From: Gorsachius magnificus
Taxonomy: Eukaryota > Chordata > Aves > Pelecaniformes > Ardeidae
DNA length: 64,000 bases
Direction: 5' to 3'
Assembly (NCBI GenBank): GCA_034008185.1
Contig: CM067081.1
Coordinates: forward strand, 148,768,258 to 148,832,257
Shown piece after piece: positions 1-13,695 of this stretch (positions are counted from its first letter, which is position 1; each line of letters opens with the position of its first letter). The notes beneath the pieces are model-generated. The model ran no database searches. It was not told the DNA's origin and was given only the letters and a program-made list of their open reading frames with translations. The translations under genes were made by a program, and so were the position numbers.

Positions 1-3000
1 AACTAGTGGAAATAAATAAATCGGTCCATCTAGGTAGAGAGGACTCTGGACTTCCTGGTGGGATTTTGATACTGTAAAAATATGAGGAGCTTTCTGCAGA
101 GTTGGATGATCTGTTTTGCAGTAATTGTCTCTGCTGGGGGTATATTCAGACATGCAGCCTGTTCATCTCTCTCCACTATTTTCCCTGACTGTTGTTAGGG
201 TGGTATCCTGCCAGTTGCTGCCAGTGAACTGACAATTGCATCCTCCCCATGGTTCAGGAGACAGGGAAGGCTTACTGTGGAAGCAGGAGGGAAGGAGAGC
301 GGTTCCACTGTCGTTAGTTTAAGCCAAGAGAGTTCTCACCCTGTCTTGCACATTGAACTGAAAGGTCCTGAATCTCTTCCTGGTCAGAGGGGTTCCAGGG
401 TTATTTGCAGGTTGAAGGTAGAGAGAGCTTTAAGCTCTTGCTTTTGACTCCTGCCTCGGTCTGTGTGCTGGTGTTCTTTTTCCCTTATTTTTTCCAGCAC
501 TGGTGTTAGCTGTCCCCATTTGAATCTTAAGATAATATTCTCTTCCAGATCAGAGGCTTAGATTTTGCTTTGCTTCAGCAACTCTCAGTTGTTGTGGCTT
601 TGTGCAAAAAAAAAAAAGTATTTTATTGATAAGCCTTTGTTAGATGGAATAAATTGTTAAGTCTTCAGAGTAAAGATGATGTGAGTTAGACACAGAGATG
701 ATGCTACAGTGAAGTTCCTTCTTGCAGGACAATTCTGTTTGTGCAGGAGTTAAGACAACAAACTTATGGTTTTGTACTTGGAGACTAATATTTGACTTCT
801 ATTCACTTATACCGTAAACGTAGAGATGGTTCTTTCTGAGCTTGGTCTCTGTTGATAAGACTTCACAAATAGATTTAGCAGATGAATAGCATAGGAAGTT
901 GGGTCTTAAAGAAATATTGACAGTACAGTGCATTCACCAACTATTAACTGAAAGTATTTTCTATGTAAGAAGAGCCTGTTAATGCATGGTTATACAAAAA
1001 CTTTGATGGAGGTTTATGGGGGATGGAAGTTGAAGTCTCCTCTTGGGAATGGCCTGCTAGCTGCTAATTATCTATGTTGATATAAAACTACCTAAGCAAC
1101 TCAATACGTAATGAAGCAAGTTTGCAAATACCTTATCTACTCATTGCCAAGGCAACTTCTGGCCACATCCCTCCTCTGGTTGAGTCTATAGCTAACAGCT
1201 CTTTGAAGATTGCGATTAGTTGGTATGTGTCCCTGAATGGATATTCTCTGTCATGACTTCTGTGCTTAAGTACAGGAAGAGTCTGAGTTATTGCCTCCCA
1301 CCTCTCCCCTTGTCTTAAAGCACATAGAAATATGGAAGAGACTACACTATTTTACACCCTTTCACTTGGGCTGTTAAGATAAACCAGGGCTTCATCCTTC
1401 TATTAAGTTGTTATCAGTGTTATTTCTACCATTTTATCAGGTGAAGTAGCCTCTTAAAAGCACCCGTAGTCACCTGTTTGTTTAGTACTTACTGTAAAAC
1501 CTTCCTTCCGGATTCAGGAACGCTGCTACAAGGACTCTTGAGTTCAGGGCACAGTGTGAATGTTGTGTGGGAGAACAACAGGTTTGCTGGATATTCACTG
1601 AGTGGTTTCTAAGTGGTTGTGGCTTCCTGATTGAGAGAAATGTTTGGGAGTTGTTCTGCTTCATGAAGAACTGGGGAGGGTAGTTGTGCTGTCTGAAGAA
1701 GCTTATTTATAGTATCACCCAAAAAGATAGGCTAGGCACCTGGCAGCTGCATACCAACAGATCTCATCTTCTAGAAGAATGTGGGTAAGTCCACTGATCA
1801 CTGGCTTTTTTTCCTTCCCAGTTAGAGCTGGGCTCAGACTGATCTAGAGAGTGGCTGTAGATCTAGCTTTTCCTTTCCTGTCTAGTTCAGGGAGCTATAC
1901 ATTTGGCATTTAATGCCATTAGTTGAGCAAAGTCCTTGTTCAGATCCTTGGCTTAGTTTAAATGAATAAATAAAAGTAACACACAATTCCCACAGGCTAG
2001 CAGAAGGTTAGGGGAGATGTATTTAATGTGTTAGCGTGGTGGCAGGAAGCTTTGTTTTCTTGGAAATCCCTTGATTTCTTTGGCCAAGCAGTGGCCAAAG
2101 AGCTCAAATTGTATGTGAAAACATAGTCTTTTTAAGCAGGTTAAAACAGAAAATGGGATAATGCATTTTTGTCACTGTATTACTCTAACATTTGTCAGCG
2201 CTCTCTCCATCTTGCAGAGCTTGGTAGCCATCACTGGTACAAAGATTTGTAAGTCATCAAACATCAATTTCTTCAATTGGTAAGAAAATGCAAGTATTTT
2301 CTAGCGAAGTGTGTTAACTTCAAAATTTTAAGATGGCTTAGAAGTTTGGCCTTCTGTAGTCACAGTTTCAGGCTGTTCTAGAATGGAGAGAAACAAGCTA
2401 AAACTAGTTAATCTTTGGGTTTGAGAGTGTCATGTAAGATTAAAATGTTTGGTTCCAATTCTGATGTAGTTAATCTAGAACTTGCCTACTATTGCATGGA
2501 GATACTGTCCTGAAGAAAATGCTGAGCCTTAAATATAAATACTCCTGCTTGATGAGAAGAGTCTTAAGCTGCTTCTTACAGTTGTATGGTAGAGCTGTTG
2601 CCTTTCAGCTTAGTTCCTCCCTTCAGGAGTGTTGTAGTGACCAGGTACCAACCTTGGCTCTAACACTGTTTTAATTCTATGCTAGTGATACATTAGACAT
2701 ATTCTGCTAGATCAGCTAGCTGGGGGCTAGACTTCAAGTGATAACTCCTGCTTATATACAAAATAATTAGTGGTAGCCTGAGTCTTTGACTCTGCAGCTC
2801 TGGCAATCTGAATCCAGTCACATGCTGAAAGAAGTTAATTTGTCTCAAATGAACAATGGCTGCAAACGGTTTGCAAATGTTACGCATTTCTCAAGACACA
2901 CCATTAAATATTATGATTTATTCTTAAATCATTGTTTAAAAGAATAATGCAGATGGTTTCAACTTGCATAAAAGCTTATGCAAGGGACATAGTGTGTGAT

Positions 3001-6000
3001 AAAGCATGAAGAACTCTGATATGGGAAGGTCTTCAGTCTTGGAAATGCTGCTGCATTTAGTATTCAGCCCTCTAAGTAGCCAGGGTAAGGGGTGGGTGTG
3101 TGTAGCAGTGACAATAATAAAAAAGCCTGGAACTTTAAACAAATAACTGCTTTTGAATATGAAGTACCCAAAGGCTTATGTGGTTCATAACCTGCAAAAT
3201 GAGCATATGGGGGGAGGGAAGACGGGGAAGGAAATCCACCTACCCATAAAAAGTACTTCTGATATTCATAACTTCCCCCCTACCCCAAAAAAGATGTTTT
3301 AATGAAGTGAAAATAGTTATGTGGAATACCTTTTGTCAGGGAGAAAAGAATAAGTCCAGAAACATGACCTGTACAGGGAAGTTTTTGTCAGGATATTTTC
3401 ATGAGGCTCTTGTACTAACCTGTTCTTCCTTGCTGGTGTAAAAATGTGAAGTATGCAGGCCAGTCTTTTTTTCCTTTGCTGAAATTTAATTTGGAAGCTG
3501 GGGGAGAACAATGTTTACTCCTTGAATCTCAAGTTGTCCACAATGCAACAGGGCTAGTCATCATTCTTATGTCTTGAGTCTCATCTGTTGAGTTACATGT
3601 CAAGAGTTGATAATTCAAAATACTGACTGATCCTAACTTGTACTGCCATCAGTGCGAAGCAGGGTGCTGGTCACCTTACAGACTCTTTGATGGAAGAGGA
3701 ATAGGTAGGTCCAGTGCAACAATTTGATTCCACCTTCCTCCTGCCCCACAATGAGCTCATATGATCTCCATGGTTGCATTACATGAATTGAAATTGTGGC
3801 TGTGTCTGCCTATCATGGGAAAGGAGCCATCCCTCCTTTGGCTCCATCTCACTTTCTGTGTAGCCTCCTTTCCCTTTCTCTCTTCTAAGCACCCAAATTG
3901 TCCTGAACTTCAGATTGGGTAGGGGGAGGGTCTGCCTTCTGTCATTGTCTCTTACTGGAGGCTCAGTGCCTATTGCTGGTGCTCAAGGGTGGCAGATGTA
4001 TTTCGTTTCTAGAAACCAGCACCTTTGGTGCCTCTGGCTACAAGTGCTAGATAACTTGTTTTGAACAGCAACAGAACCAAACTTACATGTTTCCTTATTT
4101 GCAAATGACATTACTCTCCTCATAACCTTCACTTAGTATCCCTTAGTCTAAAAATACTTACACTGCTTGTGTGAGATTTTCAAGGACTAATAGTTTGCTT
4201 ATTTTCAGCAGGAGGCTGACAGGTTTTTTGAAGATAGGGATTCAAGTAATACTTTATAAACAAGAAATTTTGGCTGAACAATGGAACACTTAAAATCTGA
4301 CCCTTAGTAAACTGTTTGCACGTTATGTATTTCAACACAAATAGTATTGTTCTTAAAGAGCATAAATATTCATGTAGTTTCTCTCCTGTCCCTTTAGGCC
4401 ATTTTTTTTTTTTTCACTGGGTCAAGAGTTGTTCAAAAGGGCATGTAAGGTACTACAAATTGAGACATACTCATGTGCTAGTCATATTTAGGTCCTTGAG
4501 GCAGCAGTAGTAAAACAAATCTCGTTGTGCTGCAAGTGTTTTCTTTCTCCCTTCAGAATCTTTTCAGGACCAAGGCATTCCTGTCTGCTTGTTTCTGTAT
4601 GCTGATCAAACAGTTTTGTTTTCAGTGTCTAAATGGTTTCAGAAATTAGACTTGAAAGGCTTGCTTGTTTACCTCATTTTGTTTTGCTCTGTCAAGGTTA
4701 GTAACGCATCAGCTCTGGAGAGAGTGAATTCAAGGTTTGTCGCACAGCAGCTTTGGAGAGAGCGAGTCCATGTGTGAATACTGCTTGGAGAGGCCTCTCG
4801 TCAGAGTGGATAAAAAGGTGCTTGCGTATTATGATTCAGCTTAAAAGCTTTTATACAGAAGAATAAAGCTAATTGTAGTTTCCCCTTTTTGCAACATCCA
4901 AGGCTTACCAACTCTCTGCATCTAAGGTGCACCAGCAGAAGAGAGAGCTTTTGTTCTGGTAACCTCTGGGAACCCTGTCATGGATGCAGGTCCTGTTGTT
5001 TGGCACCCTGAGGGGAAGGACTGCCTTTACCATATGCATTTTTAGAGCTCTGTGTGTGAGCAGGTACTGTGGCAAAAAGCTCAGCCTGGAGAACAACAGT
5101 GTGCACAAACTGTCTGACACTTGGGTGCTCTTGGTGTTATGCTGGCAGAGCCTTTTGGATTCTTGGGGTGTTGATTTGGGTTTTTTTTAATTTTCCGATC
5201 TCACTTCCCATGCCATCCTCAGAAAACAGCGAGGCAGCTGTGCATCCCTGTGCTTGAAGATGGTGAGGGAGAAACCACAGAGATGCTTCTGTGAAAAAAT
5301 TATTAAAAGGCTAGTGAAAGCATTAGTGGACTTCTAATACTCTGCTGCTTTAGACCTACCAGAAGTATTAAGTTGATGAGGTGTTCAAGCAGTACCTTTT
5401 TAGTCATGCTCTCAGTGTAGTGAAGCTTGTCACAGGTTCTCTGTATAACAAACTGGGGCTTTGGTATTAACCTGAGCTGAGACAGCTGGCAAGAGTCTGA
5501 AGGGGAGTGCTTTCCAGTTCATGTGGCTGTGGAGTCTTGATAAATGGCTGGTTGGCAGACTGTGTTGCTGTAGCAAGGGTGGAGGCTATTGCTCTGTGGT
5601 GTTGCCTGTTCCTTTGCATTTCAGGGCGGTAACTGGGGCTGAAAGTGGTCTTTCCTGGTCTTTTTAGTTGTTGTCTCTTTTTTTTTTTTTTGTTAGTTTG
5701 GCAGGTGATTTGCAGTTATGATGACAAGAAGTTTTGTAGTCCTTTCCAAGACTTGCCCAACCCTAAGAGCCAGAATTGTTCTATCTGGCTGAATTCATTT
5801 CTCCCGCCCCTTATTGTTCATTTCTCACTTTACAAGCTATTTGAAGATCAGAGTTTGACCATGTGAGTAATCCTGAGAGAGTGCAGATAAAATCTTAAGA
5901 GAAGTTGTCAGTCAACAAGGGGATTAGGGAATATATTCTAAAATGTGCTGGGGTAATAGAAAATTCTGACTATCCAGAGGAGGAAAGGCATGTCAAGACA

Positions 6001-8978
6001 AAGAAAGGAGAGTTTCTTTTAGAGAGTTAAAGATGACTGTAAAAGCATATTTACTAGCTTTTCTGTTTTTCTAGGGGAATAACTGCTGCCCCAGTTAGAG
6101 AAGGCTCCATTTCAAGAATTCCCTGTATTCACTGGTTACAGGCTGACTTGGCATAGTTGATAGCTGACATGTGGAGCACTTCGGTTTAGGGTCATCAGTT
6201 CAAACACAGCCTTGGTCAGCAGTGGAAGCAAGCCGTTACCATGGGAGGTTTTTTAATGAAGTGAGCTGGCAATCTGTCAGGCTTTTAGGGCATGAGTTTC
6301 TGCAAAACTACCATAAATGGTGCTTGCAAATAACCTTAGAGTCAAAGAATTAAGCAGGTGTCAATGATAATCCAAAGAAATGAAGTAGGCATACAGGGAG
6401 TAAAAGGCATGGAGCACTCATGGTTGTACAGCTGATAAATGGAGTGTTTATACATTCTTTCCTGAACTTCAAATAAGAAAAACTCATTAGTAAAGCGGTG
6501 AGAAGCTTCTGACTACATCATCTACATTTTCACTGTCCAGATAAAAATAGAAACCCATAATGATAACGTTGCTGGGTAGGCTAGGCACCAGTAGAGCTGT
6601 GCTTTCATGGTCCAAATAGGCAGTCCTTGAGTTTCTTGTGACTTCAGTCACCTTTTTCTGTGTACCAAATTAACACTTTTTTGGTTCCAGTAGCCTTTTC
6701 AGACTCCTGCTTAGCTCTTACTTCTATGTACTGTTCATCAGAGGTGCTGTTCTGCTGTGGTGAAATTGAGGCTGACTTTCCTTCACCAGAGTTGGCAGCC
6801 AAGTGCTTAACTCCTGGGGAAAATGAAAAACTTTCTCTGTTGATCTCTTAGGAGCTTTGCACGGAACGTCCTTGCTCTTCTGCCTGCCCTTGGAGTGAAG
6901 GATGAAGGCGGTACCACACTTCTCTCCACCTCTGCTGTTGTTTGGGGTTTAATTTAATAATTTGCCTGAGCGGCTGAGGAGATTGTCTTAGTGTGGTACA
7001 GCATTTGTAAACAGTATTTGCACTGTAATTTTCTTGTTGTCTCCTCCAGCCCACTCATCTCTTTTTCCACCTCCCCCTACATGCATGCTTTAAGCCAAGC
7101 TAGACAGCTCTATTCATGCAAACCTAGTTATTCCTTAGGGAAGAAACAAGAAATGAAAGCAACCAGCCCAGAAGCTTCTTACTGAGGATGGCAACGCTAA
7201 AAGCTGTTCTGCCTGGAGATGTGAACTCAAAATAGGTCTTAAAAGAAACTTGCCTTTTCCTCTTCTCTCTTTCTACCCCCAGTCTTGCCACATTGTGGTC
7301 AGAAATCCTTTTTTTGATGTTTATGACAGTTCTGGATATTTTCTTTGACTGAAATCAATGTATACTCCGAAACATATGCTCTTGACATGAAATTATCTAC
7401 TCTAGGGAGAGGAGAAAAAAGCAACTGCCACATCACCAGGGTTAGGTCTGCCCCCCCACCCTGTGTGTGTGGTGGGGAGAAAAAAAAGTGATAGTATTCA
7501 GTTTTCACTAAAACGTCCGTATATGCTCTGTGAGAACTTCAGGTAAGAGTCCTGTGGCTTGCTTCTCTTATACTTGCATGCTGTTTCTCCTGATCTACCC
7601 TCTCCCTTTAAAATCACAGATGACAGATTCCTGCTTTACACCTGCACCTCTCTCATTATCTGCCGAGGAGAACATAGTTTGACGGATGAACTGAACTCTG
7701 TCCTGCCTTGATTGGTAGGTGGTGATGTAAGTGTGCATAATTGAAACACCATTGATTTCCCTAGAGTGCAAAATTGAAAAGCAGGAGGTTAGCCAGCAGG
7801 ATATGTGCTCTCCTTCTAGAGGAGTAGTTAAGTAAGGGAACAAAAATGCTAGAGCAGCTTGCTTTATTGCACCACGTAAGTGATGGCAGCCTCAGCTGAG
7901 AATTCAAGAAGTGCTTGGAAATGGGCAAATTTCGTATTGCAATCAAATGGACCTCTTCATAATGAAGGCTTTGTAGAGGCTGCAGTAGCTCTCCTTTAAA
8001 ATGATGGTGAGCTGGCAAGATGTGGGGATTAAACAGGGACTGGGAATGGGTAGAGACTTGAGGCCAAACACTAAATGAATGACACTAATTGAATTTAGTT
8101 GTTGCTTTACTTATCCAGCACTTCTTCAGTAATCTCTCATCTTGCTGCTTTGAAGATGAGTAAATAGATTTTATAGCAAGGACAGTATGTGCTTTCCTGG
8201 CTGGAGGCTTGTTTCCAACTGAACTTGTCTAACTGTTTCTCTAAGCCATGTCCCTTCTGGATCCTGGGTGCACTTGTTACCTGTGTAACTCAGATTTAAT
8301 CATGCCACATGAAAATCCTTGCTGATTTGAAAAAAATAGGGTCTAACCTGGGTTGTCTAGCTGAGTCATAACCCTTTAGAGGATCTGGAGGACCATGTGT
8401 TTTGGCTGTGGAAAAAAAAGATTAAAAACTATTGTAGGAATTGTAGTTGTTCAAGCTGTGGTTGCTTTCTGCCTGCTTAGGCAAAGCTTAATTAGCTGCT
8501 TCCTTACAAACATATAATCATTGTGCTATCTTTAGCTGCTTTGTGGTACAACTTCACCCCATGAAAGACAGAACATCACAGATGGCTTACATTTTCCTGA
8601 ACAAAACATACTCCAGGAGAGTAGGCATGCTCTGGAGCTCTGCTGTTTGAGAAGCTTGCTGGTTGAAGATGGTAAGTTAGATAGGTTTTCCAGCTGAGTA
8701 AAAGTAGTTTATGGAAATAAGATTTTTGAACTTTCAGAGCCATATTGGTAGCTGACAACTTTTTCTTTTGTTAAAACTTGCTAGTGTGAATAAAGTATGT
8801 AAGCTTGTGAAGTGTTGCTCTGAATTCTCAGAGAATCAGATGATCACACTTAAAATAGACCATGAGCCAGAGCCTAAAGCTGTGGCCATGTCTCACGGAC
8901 TTAAGGTGAGATGTGTTAATGCTCCTGGGTAGGTATGGGCAGGACAACTATTTTCACATACTGCTGCATTTGGCTGCC

Positions 8979-9050
8979 AAAATAAAATTGAAATAAAATA
9001 AAAAAAAAAACACCACACCAAAAAAAACCAAACAAAAAAATCTCAAACCA
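8979..9050. repeat. A/C-rich low-complexity tract
   Basis: The stretch is almost only A and C, with runs of A broken by CC and CAC. It resembles the tract at 45175-45258. It looks like a degenerate simple repeat, possibly the remnant of a poly-A tail. No LINE or retrocopy body was recognised next to it. Confidence 0.7.
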
Positions 9051-10478
9051 GAACTGTGACTATGGTAAACATGTGGTGATTGCATGAGAATTGCTGCTCA
9101 TTATCACGATTGTATTGAATTGTGGTTCCTGGTTTTGCATGATGGAAGTGTTGGCAGAGGTAGGAGACCTGTTTGATGTACCGGTGCAATTAGACCAGAT
9201 CACAATGGGTGGTATGATACAGCCTTGGTTTCAGCATCTTCTGAATTGTGAATGCATGGTAGGTGGACACCTTTATAATTCATTTTGTCTGACAGTATGT
9301 AATTTTTTTTTAAATTTAAAAAGCTGTTATTTTGGTAGCTAGTAGATATTCTTTGTATCAGAGGGTGGTGGTGATGCAAGCTCTTGCAATAAAATAACAT
9401 AAGTGGTTACTAGATTTCTGACTATAACCTAGAAAAGCAAGTCAGTTCATTGAGGAACTTTTCACCCAGAGTAATGCACTCCACCAGAGATGGCCTGTGA
9501 AAGTAATCTTCCTTTGTATGCCTGCTTTTTAAAATTTTTTTTCCCCCCCTGTGCTTACCTCTACCTCTCCTTTGGAAAATCCTGCAGGAAAAATGTGTCC
9601 ATCAGTTGGCACAGACACTGTATGTTCCCTGTGTCAAGATTCCCAAAGAAACAGGATAAAGACTGTCTTCTGTTATGCTGTATAGCTGTGTGTATGAGGA
9701 CTTGAGGGGGAATGTCTTGGGACAGTTGGGGGAAGTCTCAGGTGTTTGTACTGACCTGTGAACTCGGTGTGACAAATATATTTTGTCAGGCACCCGACTA
9801 CTCTAGAGGTCTGAGAACATTGATGGATAGTGTGGACAATATTGCAGTTCAGATGTTCTGTGTAAACCCTTAAGCATCAGACATTTTTGTGATTTATATC
9901 CCATGAGCTTTTTGCACTTGCACAAAAATAAAACTGTGGATATTTGTCTAATTTTCTTGCAAGATTATAGAAAACATAATCTAGACAGCGAAGGTTTATT
10001 CCTCCTGTTATTTTTAAAATAGTCTACTTTTAAACCTTGAACAACAGACTTCCACAACTTCCCTTGAGTGTGCCAAGTTGATAATAGAGCAAACCTTCAG
10101 TTTGATTCTGTTCCACAGCACTTCTGATGTGGGTCTGAGCTTTTCTTTACTGCTTTGTCACAGTCTCTAATGGCAGACCTTTGGGTTGCCTTAATTGATG
10201 TTCCTCCATGGTTTTTTTGGGAGCCAGTTAGCTGTAGCCCTACAAAGTCAAATTAAGATCCTGTGAGGAAATTCTGCTTAGTGTGCTGCTCCTGTGAGCA
10301 CAAGAAAAAGACAGTGATAACTCTACAGGTTTTTAAAACTGAAGTTAAATATGGGGTTATTAAAAGAGCAGTTGGAACCTTTCTTAAAGGGGTAAGCAAG
10401 AAGAAACGTGTCTGCGTTTTTAAAGAGGTGTTTCCTTAAAGCATCCAGAGGGCCTAAACTCAGTGGGAAGATCTAGAC

Positions 10479-10516
10479 AAATAACTTATATTCTTTCAAA
10501 TAATTTATATTCTTTG
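10479..10516. repeat. Two-copy 19-bp tandem repeat
   Basis: Two adjacent 19-bp units, 10479-10497 and 10498-10516, differ at two positions and share the core TTATATTCTTT. This is a small local duplication without an obvious function. Confidence 0.75.
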
Positions 10517-13178
10517 ACAGTAATCAGGCTGGGTGTTCTTGGCTTTGCTTATGCAACTTCTTGTTAAACTTAAATGGTACTGCAACTAATAAACCACCAA
10601 GTTTTTTCTAGACATGTTTTCATACTGAAGTGATTTGAACTACAGAATTTTTTAAAAATACTGACATAAGTATTTTCGTCTGCCAAGACCTTGTTGATTT
10701 TTGATTCTTTTTTCAACTTTCACTGACACTGAAAAATGAGGGGGATAAATACATTTCTTACAGCCTCTTCCCTCAGGTGTAAGAATATCCATAGGGTGCC
10801 TCTTCATGATTTGCATAAAACAGCTGCTGTTGCCTAAGGGATGGGTCCCATCTCACCACAAACCTTGTGTTTCTTTTCCTCTCCCATTTCTCTTGTGATA
10901 GTTGGGTAGCTGTGTGGTGAGTTGGACCAAATCTCTGACTTGACTGAAGATGCTGTTCTTGTTTCTTTGGTTAGAGAAGGGTAGTAGCAATGTAGCCTTC
11001 AGTTGAAACTCATTCTTATTTGCAAAATCAGGGAGAAAGGGAAACAAATACCTTTCAGTGGTAGCATGAAATAGGTACCCTAAATACACAATTTAAGCAA
11101 AGCATGGATTTGTGTACATGGTGATCCTGGATGCAACTGCTGTTAGTTATTGCTTCTACTCATACATTAACAGGAAGGTTGTGTGGCTAGGTTCCAACCA
11201 CAGAAGTGGTGGTGTTCTTTTCTGCAGTATCATTAAGTACTTAATAATACAGAGAGATATGGTTTAATAAACCCAGTGAAACCACAGGACTGGAAGAGAA
11301 AGTTGTAAAATTCAGGAACTGGTTTCGATGAACAAGCATGTTGTCTTTGGCATTTTTGAAAGCAGAAATGTCTGTTAACACTTCTGTTTTGGGTACAGGT
11401 ACTGAATTTTCTTTGTCGTGTTTGAGATTACATTTTAATTGTTCAGTTTTAAGAAATGTACACTTAAGTGATCTGAATAAATTTTGAAATTTAGAACAAA
11501 AAAATACCAAGACAATAAAAAATGCTTAATAGACTGTATTCTGTGTTCTGTTCTTGCAGTACTATAAATGTAGGAAAAGTGTAACATTTGATTCTTCTGA
11601 GATACATTTATGGAGTTCAGCATAGCTCACTTGCTGGTGATGGCTAACAGAGCTTTCCCTCGGGAATTTCTAGTGCCATTGCAGTGCAATTACTGGTGAC
11701 TGAAATAGTCCGAGAAGAGTGTCCTTATACTTACAAAACTAGCAGCTGATTTTGGAAGATTTCTCTGTCCCCATACTGGAAACTGTTCTCTGTACTGTTC
11801 TTGGCAATCTGAAATGGAGAGATAGTCCTGAAAGGAATCGCTTTTCTTTCTAGGAGGGCTTCTACTTCACTACTGCAGGATCTAAAAACAAAGAAAGAAG
11901 GAAAAAAAACAGCTGTGGCTTTTTCTGTTCATTCTGTTTGTGTCAGATTCAAGCCTGAAAAAAACCTAAAACCCTGTTTGTTATGTTATCTCAAAACTGA
12001 GCATCATATCATAATGATCTGTGAAGTATTACTAGATATGCCAACATATGTTTCACTGTTTGGATGAATTTTTTTAGTGTTTTTAATACAGTCTAAACAA
12101 ATCTGCACTCCTTTTTGTTTCATTAAACAGCAAACTAGAGAGCTCAAAGAAACATCAAAGTAATTCATTTATTTGAACTTAGCAATGGTAAGGAAGCAAG
12201 TTTTGAAATTAGGTGCTTCTATTCCTTCCAAAATCTTAATGCTATATTCAAAGGTTGGTGGTTGAAATGGACCTTGAAGAGTTGAATTTTAAGGATTGTA
12301 GGAGCAGGAATGTGTTTACTAATTTGCAGAGCCCTAATATGTCTCTTTCAGATGTGCTTTATATTTACTACTTGAGGAGCTGAGTCACTGAAGAAAAAAT
12401 TTCACATAAAAACTGGAATATTTGGTAATTTCAGAACTGTAGATGTGCAGATTTTTCCCTTTAAATGTGAACAACCTTGTTTTGAAAAATTGGGTCCCTG
12501 TGGTAGGACTGACTTTCCTTTCCATGGGAAGGAGAGGATATATGTATCAAATGTAGAAGCCACAAAGTGAACCCTTCCACAAGCAGTAGCTGACCTCTTT
12601 AGCCTAAAGACTTGAATTGTTTTGCCATAATACAAGTTTTGGCTAAAAGTTATTGCTTGGGATATTTTCTTTCAAGTTTCAGCATAAATTCCTAAGCTTA
12701 TGAACAAGTCTACGCAGTGACAGCATATGGTAATGCGGTAGCGGGATTTAGCCTAGCACCCCTACCTGGGCTGCCAGCTCCAAGAAGGGAGAGACTCATC
12801 CTGTGCACTGATGACATTAGAAAAGGTTTAAGTTCTTTCAGTGCTTGTGGTATTCATGTCTAGACTAAGCCAAGTGGCTTTTTTCCCCCCATGTAAAAGG
12901 CTTAGTGCTGCTTTCCCTAGTTGCCAGAGGATTTAAGTGGAGATAGTTGATTTCTAAATATGCACACACAAAATCTTTGTTTTTTTTTTTAAAGGAAAAG
13001 TTCTTTTTAATATACACCTCTAACTTGAGGACTTTGGTGTTGTGATGAGACTGCTGAAACGATCTGCGTGCAACAGCGTAAAGCAGTATATTGCCCAGCA
13101 TTTGTTGCCTCACATAACCATTGCCCGGGACTTGCTCGCCCATACGATCAGACTTGGCATTTACATGGCTTGCAATTA

Positions 13179-13695
13179 GAATCATAGAATCCTTTAGGTT
13201 GGAAAAGACCTTTAAGATCATCAAGTCCAACTGTTAACCTAACCTTGCTATCCCACCACTAAACCATGTCCCTAGACACCTTCTTTACCCATCTTTCAAA
13301 TACCTCCAGGGATGGGGACTCAACTACTTCCCTGGGCAGCCTGTTCCAATGCTTGACAACCCTTTCATTGAAAAAATTTTCCTAATGTCCAACCTAAACC
13401 TGCCCTGGCATAACTTCAGACCATTTCCCCTCATCCTATCACCCATTACCGGGGAGAAGAGACCGACCCCCACCTCGCTACAGTGTCCTGTCAGGTAGTT
13501 GTAGAGGGCGAAAAGGTCTCCCCTCAGCCTCCTCTTCTCCAGACTAAATAACCCCAGTTCCCTCAGCTGCTCCTCATCAGACTTGTGCTTCAGACCCCTC
13601 ACCAGCTTTGTTGCTCTCCTCTGGACATGTTCCAGCAATGCGATATCTTTCTTGTAGTGAGGGGCCCAAAACTGAACACAGTATTCGAGGCCAGT
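13179..13695 (-). mobile_element. CR1 LINE fragment, 5'-truncated
   Basis: Read on the minus strand, this is the 3' part of a chicken-repeat-1 (CR1) non-LTR retrotransposon: the end of the reverse transcriptase frame followed by the 3' UTR. The minus-strand frame (13713 down to 13324) encodes residues typical of the CR1 ORF2 C-terminus, including [23 protein letters not shown] and [13 protein letters not shown]. The 3' end near 13179-13190 carries the GATTCTATGATT-type terminus. The 5' end stops near 13695, as is usual for CR1 copies cut short during target-primed reverse transcription. A full-length CR1 is about 4.5 kb, so this copy is dead. Confidence 0.95.

Larger units (their letters stand above)
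1..13178. other. Noncoding stretch, intron or 5' flank
   Basis: No exon, RNA gene or recognisable transposon was found here. Open frames on both strands are short (under 90 codons in nearly all cases), resemble no family I know, and lack paired splice sites. The stretch is AT-rich, with scattered poly-A and poly-T runs and an A/C-rich tract at 8979-9050. There is no CpG-dense block that would mark a housekeeping-type promoter. Given the direction of MICAL3 downstream, this is most simply its long first intron or upstream flank, but the sequence alone does not decide between them. Confidence 0.6.
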